DNA of 64,000 nucleotides from Bacillota bacterium (GTDB lineage: Bacteria > Bacillota > Clostridia > Christensenellales > Aristaeellaceae): NCBI GenBank assembly GCA_023404715.1, contig JAEYAR010000214.1:6354-70353 (forward strand). The letters run 5' to 3'. This document shows, piece by piece, positions 27,470-36,328 of this stretch. The notes beneath the pieces were generated by a model. That model worked only from the letters and a program-made list of their open reading frames with translations, was not told where the DNA came from and made no database searches. How positions within the stretch are numbered: the stretch's first letter is position 1; each line of letters begins with the position of its first letter. The translations under genes were made by a program, and so were the position numbers.

Positions 27470-28762
27470 ATGAGCAAGCATGTGATCGTCATCTCGGAGG
27501 ACGCCCTGGTCTACGAGGATACCCGCACCCTCAGGGAGCTGCCTGTGTTCGGGTCCATTTGGCACAGGGTTGCCCGCGTGAAACGGATGCGGTCCATCTA
27601 CCCTTCGGTCACCTATCCTTGTCATACCTCCATGATGACGGGTTGTTATCCCGACCGGCATGGAATCGTCAACAACGAATTATCCCGTCTGGGCGAGAGC
27701 GCGTCGCCGTGGCATTGGTTTTACGACGCGGTGAAGGCGCCCTCCATCTTTGACGCCGCCAAGGAAAAGGGGCTGAAAACCGCCGCGGTGTTTTGGCCGG
27801 TGACGGGCAACTGCCCCAGCATCGATTATTTGATCGACGAGTATTGGCCGCAGACCCCGCAGGAGAGCATGTGGGATTGCTTCCTGCACTCTGGCAGCAG
27901 CCCGGAGGTGGTTGAAAAATGCGTCGATCCCCATCTGTGGATGCAGGTAAACCGCACGCATCCCCATTGCGACGCATTCATCACCGCTTGCGCCTGCTCG
28001 ATCATTCGGGAGTTCAAGCCTCATCTACTGATGATCCACCCCGCGAACGTAGACGCCTATCGCCACGAGACGGGCCTGTTCAGCCCCAAGGTGACCCATG
28101 GCCTGCACGAGATCGACGACTGGCTGGGATGGATCCTCAAGGCGACGCGGGACGCGGGCATCGAGGAGGACACCGATTTCTTCATCGTCAGCGATCACGG
28201 TCAGATCCCTATCGACCGGGTGATGCACCCGAACGTGGAGCTGGCCCGCCGTGGCCTGATCACTTTGGATAACAGCGGGCGGATGACCGATTACGTCGCC
28301 ATCGTCAAGTCCGCCGGCGCGTCCGCGCAGGTGTATGTGAAGCGCGAGGCGGACATTGAACGGGTCGGACAGCTGCTGGAGGAGATGCGTGCCGAGGGGC
28401 TTTACGGTTTTTCCCGCGTCTATACCGCGCAGGAGGCATGGGAGGAAGAGCGCTTGAGCGGCGGATTTGCCTTTGTGCTGGAAACCGACGGGTATACATC
28501 CTTCGGCAACGATTACACGGGGGCGTTGTGCCGCCCCCACGATATCAGCGATTACCGTTTCGGCCGGGCAACCCATGGGCATCAGCCGGACAAGGGCCCC
28601 CAACCGACGTTCATCGCCTTTGGGCCGGACATTCGCCCCGGCGCGCTGCTGGAGCGCCGACCCATCGTGGATGAGCCCGCCACCTTTGCTCGGGTGCTGG
28701 GGGTGGACATGGGGGAGATCGACGGTAGGCCCATGGTCGAACTGCTCAGGGATGGGATATGA
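27470..28762 (+). CDS. Nucleotide pyrophosphatase/phosphodiesterase family protein
   Basis: A 430-residue member of the alkaline-phosphatase superfamily, most like type I phosphodiesterases (NPP). The nucleophile region reads YPSVTYPCHTSMMTG with Thr48, metal ligands appear as ISEDAL (Asp11) and FFIVSDHGQIPI, and a third cluster as RATHGHQPD. There is no signal peptide, so it works on imported substrate in the cytoplasm. As last gene of the ugp-like operon it probably hydrolyses a phosphodiester brought in by the transporter, for instance a glycerophosphodiester. GGAGGAAATGCAGC precedes the start. Confidence 0.85.
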   Translation: MSKHVIVISEDALVYEDTRTLRELPVFGSIWHRVARVKRMRSIYPSVTYPCHTSMMTGCYPDRHGIVNNELSRLGESASPWHWFYDAVKAPSIFDAAKEKGLKTAAVFWPVTGNCPSIDYLIDEYWPQTPQESMWDCFLHSGSSPEVVEKCVDPHLWMQVNRTHPHCDAFITACACSIIREFKPHLLMIHPANVDAYRHETGLFSPKVTHGLHEIDDWLGWILKATRDAGIEEDTDFFIVSDHGQIPIDRVMHPNVELARRGLITLDNSGRMTDYVAIVKSAGASAQVYVKREADIERVGQLLEEMRAEGLYGFSRVYTAQEAWEEERLSGGFAFVLETDGYTSFGNDYTGALCRPHDISDYRFGRATHGHQPDKGPQPTFIAFGPDIRPGALLERRPIVDEPATFARVLGVDMGEIDGRPMVELLRDGI

Positions 28763-28795
28763 CGTAACGGTTTTGATGCATACAGGCGCATTGTT

Positions 28796-28836
28796 GGCTC
28801 AAGAGGGGCTGGTGCAGCACCAGCCCCTCTTGAGCC
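28796..28836. terminator. Bidirectional terminator, perfect 20-bp inverted repeat
   Basis: Two 20-base arms (28796-28815 and 28817-28836) are exact reverse complements around a single A. It lies between the converging phosphodiesterase and GDPD genes and could end both transcripts, although U tracts are short. Confidence 0.75.
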
Positions 28837-28838
28837 GT

Positions 28839-29567
28839 TTATTGCCCGTCCACGATCCGTCTGGCGACGTCGGGATAGTTGGTAATGATGGCGTCCGCCC
28901 CGCGCGCGAGGCACAGGCGCATGTCTTCTTCGCGATTGACGGTCCACGGATGCACGCGGATGCCCAGCGCGTGCGCCCCCTCACAGGCGTCGGGGAAGAC
29001 GAGCGCGCTGTAATGCGGGTGCAGGGCGTCCATCTGAAGCTGCCGTGCGTAATCCCAGGGCTTATAGAGTGTCGCGCTGTAGAGCAGGCCACAGGGGAGC
29101 GAGGGGTCGATCTCCTTGACGTGCAGGACGCTGTAGTGGTTGAAGGAGGAGTAGAGCACGCGACCGGTCATGCCCATCTTCGCGGCCAGCTCGATGCAGG
29201 CCTCCTCCATGCCGGGATAGAGATAGCAGCTGTTTTTAAGCTCTACGTTGACCGTGAGCCCCGCGGGCCCCAGCAGCTCGTAGACCTCGCGCAGCGTAGG
29301 AATGCGCGCATCCGCGTATTGCGGATGCGTCTTGTTAAAGCGGAACGCTTTGAGCTCGCGCAAGGTATAGTCGCGCACAAAGCCCGCTCCGTCCGACACG
29401 CGGCTGATCTCTTCGTCGTGTGTGACGACGAGCTCGCCGTCGCGGGTAAGATGGACGTCCAGCTCTACGCCGTCCGCGCCCTGTTTGACCGAAAGGTCGA
29501 ACGCTTCCAGCGTGTTTTCGGGCGCGTAACCGCTCGCGCCCCGGTGCCCCCAAACCTTGGCTTTCAT
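28839..29567 (-). CDS. Glycerophosphodiester phosphodiesterase
   Basis: A 242-residue TIM-barrel enzyme that splits glycerophosphodiesters into glycerol 3-phosphate and an alcohol. The N-terminus carries the catalytic HRGASGYAPENTLEAF (His8, Arg9), then ELDVHLTRDGELVVTHDE with the metal-binding Glu and Asp, and VNVELK with the third ligand. The length matches the UgpQ-like cytosolic form and there is no signal peptide. It converges on the ugp-like operon, making a shared role in phosphodiester use very plausible. GGAGGTATTATCG precedes the start. Confidence 0.93.
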   Translation of the reverse strand: MKAKVWGHRGASGYAPENTLEAFDLSVKQGADGVELDVHLTRDGELVVTHDEEISRVSDGAGFVRDYTLRELKAFRFNKTHPQYADARIPTLREVYELLGPAGLTVNVELKNSCYLYPGMEEACIELAAKMGMTGRVLYSSFNHYSVLHVKEIDPSLPCGLLYSATLYKPWDYARQLQMDALHPHYSALVFPDACEGAHALGIRVHPWTVNREEDMRLCLARGADAIITNYPDVARRIVDGQ

Positions 29568-29606
29568 CGATAATACCTCCTTGGATGCCTAAATTTCGAT
29601 GTTTTC

Positions 29607-29615
29607 ATTATACCA
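29607..29615 (-). promoter_or_regulatory. Extended -10 promoter of the GDPD gene
   Basis: On the minus strand TGG-TATAAT (29607-29615). No good -35 box is visible at standard spacing. Confidence 0.6.
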
Positions 29616-29818
29616 CCTGGTTTGACGCAGGGGAAGCGGCAAAACGCGCCTTGCCCCCACCGGCCGGCGCCCGTCCTTGCATCAGCGGAGTGCGTAACCT
29701 GGTGCGTATACGCACAGAGCTACGGGGCGGGCGACACAATGCGCGCACTTAAGCATTCAGATGACATGGCTTTTGCTGTCATCCTATTTATGATACGCGG
29801 GGCTCCGGCGCAAAACTG

Positions 29819-29847
29819 TTGAGGCCGGCGGGTAGATATGGTATAAT
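29819..29847 (+). promoter_or_regulatory. Promoter of the exopolysaccharide cluster
   Basis: TTGAGG (29819-29824), 17 bases, TATAAT (29842-29847) with an extended TGG. Confidence 0.8.
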
Positions 29848-29902
29848 AGAACATCACGGACCCGGCAGCATGCAGCACGGCTGCGGAATTGGATGTGACC
29901 TG

Positions 29903-30919
29903 ATGGAGCGCCCTTTTATTTCGCTGGTTTTGCCCGTACGCAATGAAGAGAGGTATATACGCGATTGCGCCGAATCGCTCTTTTCACAGGATTATCCGAA
30001 AGAGCGCATGGAGGTGCTTTTTGTCGACGGCTGTTCGACGGACCGGACGGTCGAAATCCTCACGGCCATGCAGGCGGAGCATCCGCTGCTGCGCGTGCTC
30101 TCAAACCCCGACCGCACCGTCCCTTACGCGATGAACATCGGCATCCGCGAGAGCCGGGGAGAGTTTATCGTGCGCATGGACGCGCACGCGGCATACGCGC
30201 GCGACTACGTCTCGCGCTGCATCGAAACGCTGCAAACCGTATCGTGCGACAACGCGGGCGGCGTTTGCATCACGAAGGGGCGCGGGTACATGGGCCGGGC
30301 CATCGCGCTCGCGTTGTCCACGCCCTTTGGCGTGGGAAATTCCATGTTTCGCCTGGACGTGCGCAGCGGATACGTGGACACCGTGCCCTTCGGCGCGTTC
30401 CGGCGCAATCTGTTCGACCGCATCGGCCTGTACGACGAGCGTCTTACGCGCAACCAGGACAACGAGCTCAATTACCGCATTCGCAAAAACGGAGGGAAAA
30501 TCTATCTCGACCAAAATATCCGCTGCACGTATTACTGCCGGGATACGCTGCGCGGCATCATGAAGATGGGCTTTCAGAACGGCATGTGGAACGTGATCAC
30601 CCTGTTCCTGTGTCCCGGCTCGATGGGCGTGCGCCACTTTGTTCCGCTGGGCTTCGTGCTCTCTACGATCGCTCTGGCGCTGCTCTCTTTGCTGTGCGGG
30701 CCGCAGGTGTTCGGCGTGCTGCTCGGGCTGGAGTGGTTCGCCTACCTGTCGCTCGACGCTTTTTACAGCTACACTGTCGCGCAGCGTGAGGGCATGAAGT
30801 ACCTGCCCGTGCTGCCGGCGATCTTTCCAGCCTTTCATATCGCCTATGGCCTGGGCTCGCTGCGCGGCTTTTTCGCGTTGCCGCGCTTTCTTAGCGGAAA
30901 GCGAGGACAAAAAAGATGA
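29903..30919 (+). CDS. Glycosyltransferase family 2, ExoA-like
   Basis: A 338-residue membrane-bound GT2. The catalytic domain begins SLVLPVRNEERYIRDCAESL, with VDGCSTDRTVEIL as the nucleotide-binding motif and MDAHAAYARDYV as the metal site; NQDNELNYRIRKNGGK carries the catalytic-base region. Two or three C-terminal helices (from about residue 235) resemble ExoA-type succinoglycan glucosyltransferases. I chose ATG at 29903; the longer frame overlaps the promoter. It overlaps the next gene by 4 bases. It probably adds an early sugar to a lipid-linked repeat unit. Confidence 0.88.
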   Translation: MERPFISLVLPVRNEERYIRDCAESLFSQDYPKERMEVLFVDGCSTDRTVEILTAMQAEHPLLRVLSNPDRTVPYAMNIGIRESRGEFIVRMDAHAAYARDYVSRCIETLQTVSCDNAGGVCITKGRGYMGRAIALALSTPFGVGNSMFRLDVRSGYVDTVPFGAFRRNLFDRIGLYDERLTRNQDNELNYRIRKNGGKIYLDQNIRCTYYCRDTLRGIMKMGFQNGMWNVITLFLCPGSMGVRHFVPLGFVLSTIALALLSLLCGPQVFGVLLGLEWFAYLSLDAFYSYTVAQREGMKYLPVLPAIFPAFHIAYGLGSLRGFFALPRFLSGKRGQKR

Positions 30920-32040
30920 AGATCCTGCACGTGTGTTGCAATTACGCGGATACAAAGGTGTTTAAGAGCCTTTTTTCGCACCTGGCCGCGCAGGGTACGG
31001 CGCAGAGCGTCTACGTGCCCGAAAAGCGCGAGAAGGACATGGGGAGAAATGTGCCGGAGGACGGGGCTTTTGGCGTGCATTATAGCCTGATCGTGCGGCC
31101 CATAGACAAGCTCCTTTACTTTACCAAGGCGCGGCGTGCGCTGCCCGATCTATTGCGCAAGGTCGAACTGGCCGGGGTGAACCTCGTGCACGCGCATACG
31201 CTCTTCACGGACGGAGGCATCGCCTACCGATTGCAGCGGGAGACGGGCCTGCCGTTCGTGGTGACGCTTCGCTTTTCCGACATCGAATATTTCTATAAGT
31301 ACGAACCGCACCTGCGCCCGCACGCGGCGCGGATCCTCCGCGCGGCGAGCCGGATCCTCTTCCTCTCGCCCGTACACCGCGACAAGGTGCTCTCGCGCTA
31401 CGTGGCCGCGGGAGAACGGGAGGCGATGGCCGCAAAATCCTGCGTCGTGCCCAACGGCATCGAGCCGGTCTGGCTGGACGGCGGGGCGCATGCCCTGCCG
31501 TCCAACCGGCTCAAAATTGCCTTTGCGGGCAAGCTGACGGCGCGCAAGCAGCCGGGCAAGGCTGTCGCGGCGGCAGAGCTGCTCGCGCAGCGGCTTCCGG
31601 GCCGGGCGGTGTCGCTGCAGCTGGCGGGGGAAGGCGAACTGCGGCCACAGCTGGAGCGGCTGCACGCCGTGAAAGCGGGCAGGGCCTCTCTTTTGGGGCG
31701 TATGGAAGGAATGGACGCGCTCAAAGCGTTTTATGACGGGTGCGACCTGCTGCTCGTGCCCTCCACGGCGGAGACGTTCGGCATGGTCTATCTGGAGGCG
31801 ATGAGCCGGGGGCTGCCCGTGCTCTACACGCGCGGGCAGGGGTTCGACGGACAGTTTCCGGAGGGGAGCGTCGGCTTCTCGGTAGACCCCGGGGACGTCG
31901 CGGACATGGCGGACAAGGCGGAGGCCTGCCTGCAAGACTACGAGGCGATGAGCCGGCGCTGCATCGAGGGCGCCTGCGCACTCGCCTGGCCGCGCATTGC
32001 CGGGCGTATGCAAGCGATCTACAGGGAGGCGACCGTATGA
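30916..32040 (+). CDS. Glycosyltransferase family 4
   Basis: A 374-residue GT-B fold enzyme. The N-terminal half begins MKILHVCCNYADTKVFKSLF and has a VNLVHAHTLFTDGG acceptor-domain element; the donor half contains IAFAGKLTARKQPGKAV and the E-x7-E motif ETFGMVYLEAMSRGLPV that binds the nucleotide sugar. It is coupled by ATGA overlaps to the genes on both sides. The sugar added is unknown. Confidence 0.88.
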   Translation: MKILHVCCNYADTKVFKSLFSHLAAQGTAQSVYVPEKREKDMGRNVPEDGAFGVHYSLIVRPIDKLLYFTKARRALPDLLRKVELAGVNLVHAHTLFTDGGIAYRLQRETGLPFVVTLRFSDIEYFYKYEPHLRPHAARILRAASRILFLSPVHRDKVLSRYVAAGEREAMAAKSCVVPNGIEPVWLDGGAHALPSNRLKIAFAGKLTARKQPGKAVAAAELLAQRLPGRAVSLQLAGEGELRPQLERLHAVKAGRASLLGRMEGMDALKAFYDGCDLLLVPSTAETFGMVYLEAMSRGLPVLYTRGQGFDGQFPEGSVGFSVDPGDVADMADKAEACLQDYEAMSRRCIEGACALAWPRIAGRMQAIYREATV

Positions 32041-33239
32041 CGAACGAAGGGCCGCTACGGGTGCTCGTGCTGGTGCACAGGCAGTTGGACAATAGCCCTT
32101 ATTGCTTTTTCGTGCACGATCAGGTCAAGGCGCTGCGCGCGCTGGGGCACGACGTACAGGTGATCTCGCCCGTGGGCACCCTGCCCTTTTATGGACGGCT
32201 GCGCCCGGAGGCGGCGGCGGTCGTACGAAAGACGCCGCGCCGCGCGGTGGTGGAGGGCGTGCCGGTCTATTATCCGCGCTTCCCCGCGCTGGGCGACGCG
32301 GGCGAGCGGCTGCTCGGCGGCGGGCCCGAAGCGCGTGCGGCGATACGGACCGCGATGCGGCTGCATAAGGACAAGCCCTTTGACCTCGTGCACGCGCATA
32401 TGCTGGACCGGGACGGGCATGCGGGGCGGTTCATCGCCGCGAAACTCGGCGTGCCGATCGCGCTCACCGTGCACGGCACGGACGTCTTTCGCTACTTCGG
32501 CAAAGGCAAGATGCCCAGCCCCCGCAACATCGAGACGGCGCGCTCGGTAGACGGGCTGATGGCCGTATCGCAAAAGCTTTTATCGCTGGTGGCGCCTTAC
32601 CGCGGGGATGGGCTCAGCGAGGTGATCCCCAACGGGGTAGACTTGTCGCTCGTGGACCCCGCGCCGGTGAACGCGCCGCGCAGCGTCCTCTCCGTCGGCA
32701 CGCTCAAGGCGCGCAAGTGCATGGGCGCGACGCTCGATGCGTTCAGCGCCGTCGCAGGGGACTACCCGGACGCGCGCCTTACGATCGTGGGCATCGGGGA
32801 GGAGCGGGGGGCGCTCAAGCGGCGGATCGACGAGCGCGGGCTGTCCGCGCGGGCGATCCTTACCGGCGGCGTCACGCACGGCGAGGTCATGCAGCTGATG
32901 GCACAAAGCGACGCGTTCGTGCTGCCCAGCTACGACGAGGGGCAGGGCATCGTCTACATCGAGGCGATGGCCTCCGGCTGCGTGGCCGTGGGCAGCGTAG
33001 ACGAGGGCATCAGCGAGACCATCCGGGACGGAGAGAACGGCTTTCTCGTGCCGGCAGGGGACGCGCAGGCGGTAGCGCGCACGCTGCGGCGTATTTTCGA
33101 CGCCCCGGACCGCTTACAGGGCCTGCGCCGGCAGGCCAGGCAGGACGCGCTCGCGCTCTCGTGGGCGCAAAACGCCCGGCGCACGGCGGCCTTCTATCGC
33201 CGGGTGATAGACGCGGCGGGGAAAGCGAACTCGAGATAG
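32037..33239 (+). CDS. Glycosyltransferase family 4
   Basis: A 400-residue GT-B enzyme. RVLVLVHRQLDNSPYCFF opens the acceptor domain, ALTVHGTDVF lies near the interdomain cleft, and SVGTLKARKCMGATLDAF plus the E-x7-E segment YDEGQGIVYIEAMASGC form the donor site. The start at 32037 overlaps the previous stop by 4 bases and follows AGGGAGGCGACC. Longer frames upstream are shadows. The gene is followed by the Wzy-like polymerase 14 bases later. Confidence 0.9.
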   Translation: MTNEGPLRVLVLVHRQLDNSPYCFFVHDQVKALRALGHDVQVISPVGTLPFYGRLRPEAAAVVRKTPRRAVVEGVPVYYPRFPALGDAGERLLGGGPEARAAIRTAMRLHKDKPFDLVHAHMLDRDGHAGRFIAAKLGVPIALTVHGTDVFRYFGKGKMPSPRNIETARSVDGLMAVSQKLLSLVAPYRGDGLSEVIPNGVDLSLVDPAPVNAPRSVLSVGTLKARKCMGATLDAFSAVAGDYPDARLTIVGIGEERGALKRRIDERGLSARAILTGGVTHGEVMQLMAQSDAFVLPSYDEGQGIVYIEAMASGCVAVGSVDEGISETIRDGENGFLVPAGDAQAVARTLRRIFDAPDRLQGLRRQARQDALALSWAQNARRTAAFYRRVIDAAGKANSR

Positions 33240-33253
33240 AGGAGGATGGACGG

Positions 33254-34591
33254 ATGAAGAAAAAAGGCGTGGATTCGTCAGGACTGCTCAGGCTCTACGA
33301 CAAGTGTGTGGGGGTCTTTGCCGAGCTGTTCGACACGCGGCTGCTGACGCCGATGGTGACGGCGCTCCTCTTTTACACGGTGCTCTTTACGCAGCGGAAA
33401 TTTCCGATGCGCTGGATGTACTTCGTGCTCTTTGGGATGGTGCTCGTGCTCATCGTCTCTTTCACGGCGCGCACGCCCGGCATGCATCGGGCGCGCTGGC
33501 ACAGGGGCATGGCGGGGCTCTGGTTCGCGCTGCACGGCTGGATGACGGTCTCGGGCCTTTTTTACGAGGACTGGCTGCCCGAGGCGCTGGCGCTGCTTAT
33601 GATTTATCCCTTCGTGTTTTCGGTCTTTACGTCGCGGGAGGACCGCGGAACGTTTCGCTCGATCCTTCGGGGATGCGTCTTCGCGGTGCTGCCCTTTCTC
33701 GTCTGGTCGTACGCGACCCGGCCGCTCGTCATCGGCTACCCGGGCTATTACGGCGTGTTTTACAACGCGAACGGGCTGGCCATGTGCTGCATCGTGATGA
33801 GCGTGAGCGCGCTGCTGCTGACACAGTCGGCCTGGCTGGAGCGCAGGAAGGGGCAGACGGCCTTTTACGGGATCGTGACGCTCGCGGGCAGCGCGACGTT
33901 GCTGCTGACGCTTTCACGCTCGGCGCTGCTTTCGTACATCGGGGTGTTGGCGATCGTCGTGCCGGCGATGCTGCTGCGCACGGCGCGCAGGCCCGGCCGC
34001 GTGATCTTGGCGACGCTGGCGGCGGTTTTGGTGCTGGGCGGCATGGGGCTTTACGTCACGCAGCTCAAGTTTCACCAGGTCGCCGTCGAGGATTGGGAGA
34101 CGGCGCAGTATAACTACGAGCACTACGGCGCGCCCATCGTCGTCGACCCGCCGGAGGAGCGGAGGATGACGCTGGACGATTTGACGAGCGACCGCTACGG
34201 CATCTGGCGGATGGCGCTATCAAACCTGACGCTCACCGGTCACGAAACGGCGGTCGTAGAGGAATGGGTCGCCTGGGACGGCGGTGCGCGCAGGTTCAAC
34301 GCGCACAATTCCTTCGTGGCGGTCGCCTACCAGAACGGCTGGCCCGCGGGGCTCCTGTTCCTGTGCTACGTGGCGCTGTCGACCTATCGTGCGGGGCGCT
34401 ATTACTGGCTGCACCGGCGCAAGAGCCCGCTGTACATGGCGCCGCTGGCTTTTTCCGTGGTGTTCATCATGGAGAGCCTCTTCGAATCGGTATACGCGCC
34501 CTTCTCGGTCGTCGGTTGCGCTTACCTGCTGGTGCAAGGCGTGCTGCTGCGCGCGGACCTGATGGAGGATGGCTCGGAGGCGCAGGCATGA
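33254..34591 (+). CDS. O-antigen polymerase/ligase-like protein (Wzy_C)
   Basis: A 445-residue polytopic protein with about ten to twelve helices. A large external loop near residues 270-360 ends in DRYGIWRMALSNLTLTGH and RRFNAHNSFVAVAYQNGWPA, matching the W-x-x-A...G-H...H-N-x-F/Y-L motif of the Wzy_C/O-antigen ligase superfamily, which polymerises repeat units on the outer face or ligates polymers to wall. Given its place within a GT cluster, polymerase is more likely. AGGAGGATGGACGG precedes ATG at 33254. It overlaps the following GT2 by 4 bases. Confidence 0.85.
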   Translation: MKKKGVDSSGLLRLYDKCVGVFAELFDTRLLTPMVTALLFYTVLFTQRKFPMRWMYFVLFGMVLVLIVSFTARTPGMHRARWHRGMAGLWFALHGWMTVSGLFYEDWLPEALALLMIYPFVFSVFTSREDRGTFRSILRGCVFAVLPFLVWSYATRPLVIGYPGYYGVFYNANGLAMCCIVMSVSALLLTQSAWLERRKGQTAFYGIVTLAGSATLLLTLSRSALLSYIGVLAIVVPAMLLRTARRPGRVILATLAAVLVLGGMGLYVTQLKFHQVAVEDWETAQYNYEHYGAPIVVDPPEERRMTLDDLTSDRYGIWRMALSNLTLTGHETAVVEEWVAWDGGARRFNAHNSFVAVAYQNGWPAGLLFLCYVALSTYRAGRYYWLHRRKSPLYMAPLAFSVVFIMESLFESVYAPFSVVGCAYLLVQGVLLRADLMEDGSEAQA

Positions 34592-35604
34592 AGGTATCGA
34601 TCGTCGTGCCCGTGTACAACGGCGCGCGCTTTTTGAAGGAATGCCTGGACTCGCTCCTGAGCCAGACGCTGCGGGACGTCGAGGTGATCGTCGTCGACGA
34701 CGCCTCGACCGACTCCACGCCGACGGTGCTGAGCGATTACAGGCGGCGCGACCCGCGCGTCGTCGTGCTAACGCAGGATAAAAACACGGGCGTCTCCGGC
34801 GCGCGCAACCGGGGCATCGAGGCCGCGCAGGGGGAGTACGTCGGCTTTTGCGACGCGGACGACTGGATTGAGCCGCCGATGTTCGAAATTCTCTACGACG
34901 CGGCAAAGCGGCGGGAGGCGGACGTGAGCTTTTGCGGCGTATACAAGAACCTGGAGCGCCGGGCCGTGCAGGTGGACCTGCCCTTTGCGGACGGGGCCTG
35001 CTTTGACGCCCGCGGCATCAGGGAGACGCTCGTGCCCGCGATGCTCTCTACGAAAACCGACAGCGAGGAGCTGCCGGTGAGCGGCTACACGCCGCGCAAC
35101 CTCTTCCGGCGGGAGTTGCTCGCCGGGCTATCGTTCGATACGGACATCCGCTACGCCGAGGACCTGCTCTTCATCGTAAGGGCGCTGCTACGCGCGCGGC
35201 TGGCGACCGTGGTCAACAGGCCGCTGTATCACTATAGATTCCACGGCGGATCGGCCACCAAGCGCTACAGCGCCCACGTGCCCGCCTCGCACGAGCGCTG
35301 CCATGCCCGGCTGGAGGAGGCGTTCGACGGGGAGGGCCTTACGCAGGCCTACGCGCAGCGGATGCGGATCCGCAGGCGAAAGAGCGCGGTGCTCGCGGTG
35401 GAGAACCTGAGCCTGCCGGGCACGCCGTACGGCTTTTGGGAGCGCGTCGCGCGCGCAAGGGCGTATATGCGCCGCGAGGACGTGCGCTCGCTCTTTGCGC
35501 TCGTGCCGCTCAAGGGTCTGCCGCCGCGCCTGTGCGCGAAGTACGCGCTGATGCGCGGCCGCTGCGCGTTTTTGCTCACAGCGCTCTTTAGCCTGATGCG
35601 ATGA
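34588..35604 (+). CDS. Glycosyltransferase family 2
   Basis: A 338-residue GT2 that begins KVSIVVPVYNGARFLKECLD, with the donor-binding VDDASTDSTPTVL, the GVSGARNRGIEAAQGEYVGF stretch and the metal-binding DADDWIEP. Unlike the first GT2 of the cluster it has no clear C-terminal transmembrane helices. GGAGGCGC precedes the start, which overlaps the Wzy-like gene. The sugar is unknown. Confidence 0.9.
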   Translation: MKVSIVVPVYNGARFLKECLDSLLSQTLRDVEVIVVDDASTDSTPTVLSDYRRRDPRVVVLTQDKNTGVSGARNRGIEAAQGEYVGFCDADDWIEPPMFEILYDAAKRREADVSFCGVYKNLERRAVQVDLPFADGACFDARGIRETLVPAMLSTKTDSEELPVSGYTPRNLFRRELLAGLSFDTDIRYAEDLLFIVRALLRARLATVVNRPLYHYRFHGGSATKRYSAHVPASHERCHARLEEAFDGEGLTQAYAQRMRIRRRKSAVLAVENLSLPGTPYGFWERVARARAYMRREDVRSLFALVPLKGLPPRLCAKYALMRGRCAFLLTALFSLMR

Positions 35605-35615
35605 GGTGAGGGGTC

Positions 35616-36296
35616 ATGGAGGAACAAAGGGATGGGGGGATTGACGTGGCCGAATGGCAGGACATCGAGGCGTCCCTCGCGAAGAAGAAAGGACAGCTTT
35701 GCGTCAAGCGCGCGCTGGACGTCGCGCTCTCGCTTGCGGGGATCGTCGTGCTCTCGCCCGTTCTGATCTGCTGCGCGGCGGCGATCAAGCTCGATTCGCC
35801 GGGCCCCGTGTTTTACAGGCAAGTGCGCGTAGGGCGCGGCGGGAAGACGTTTCGCATTTACAAGCTGCGCACGATGAAGGACGGTGCGGACAGGCGCGGG
35901 CCCGAGATCACCGTCGGGGGCGACGCCCGCATCACCCGGGTGGGGCGCGTGCTGCGCAAATACAAGCTGGACGAGCTGGCGCAGCTGTTCAATGTGCTGC
36001 TTGGCGACATGAGCTTCGTGGGACCCAGGCCCGAGGTGCCGCGCTACGTAAAGCTCTATAGCGACGCGCAGCGCAAGGTGCTGCTCGTGCGCCCCGGCAT
36101 TACAGACACCGCCTCGATCGCCTATCGAAACGAGAACGATCTGCTGGCCACGAGCGCCGATCCCGAGCGCACGTACGTGGAAGAGGTCATGCCCGCAAAG
36201 CTGGAGCTGGGCCGCCAATACATCGAACAATTCTCCCTATGGGGCGACCTGCGGCTGATTTGGGAAACCGTCTTCGCGGTCGCGAAGGGCGAATAA
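35616..36296 (+). CDS. Undecaprenyl-phosphate sugar phosphotransferase (initiating transferase)
   Basis: A 226-residue bacterial sugar transferase that starts repeat-unit synthesis by moving a sugar 1-phosphate onto undecaprenyl phosphate. It has the diagnostic KRALDVALSLAGIVVLSP membrane segment, DSPGPVFYRQVRVGRGGKTF, IYKLRTMK, LRKYKLDELAQLFNVLLGDM and SFVGPRPEVP; the catalytic Asp-Glu pair is in LDEL. It is the monotopic form without the N-terminal multi-helix region. It closes the GT block; initiation genes more often lie at the front of such clusters. Confidence 0.93.
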   Translation: MEEQRDGGIDVAEWQDIEASLAKKKGQLCVKRALDVALSLAGIVVLSPVLICCAAAIKLDSPGPVFYRQVRVGRGGKTFRIYKLRTMKDGADRRGPEITVGGDARITRVGRVLRKYKLDELAQLFNVLLGDMSFVGPRPEVPRYVKLYSDAQRKVLLVRPGITDTASIAYRNENDLLATSADPERTYVEEVMPAKLELGRQYIEQFSLWGDLRLIWETVFAVAKGE

Positions 36297-36328
36297 GGGG
36301 AGGCAAAGCCTTCCGACAGGAGGAGAAT

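Larger units (their letters stand above)
29568..29902. other. Divergent promoter region between GDPD and the exopolysaccharide cluster
   Basis: It holds the minus promoter of the GDPD gene (near 29607) and the plus promoter of the polysaccharide cluster (29819-29847). The approximately 190 bases between them show no gene or RNA motif I recognise. Confidence 0.6.
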
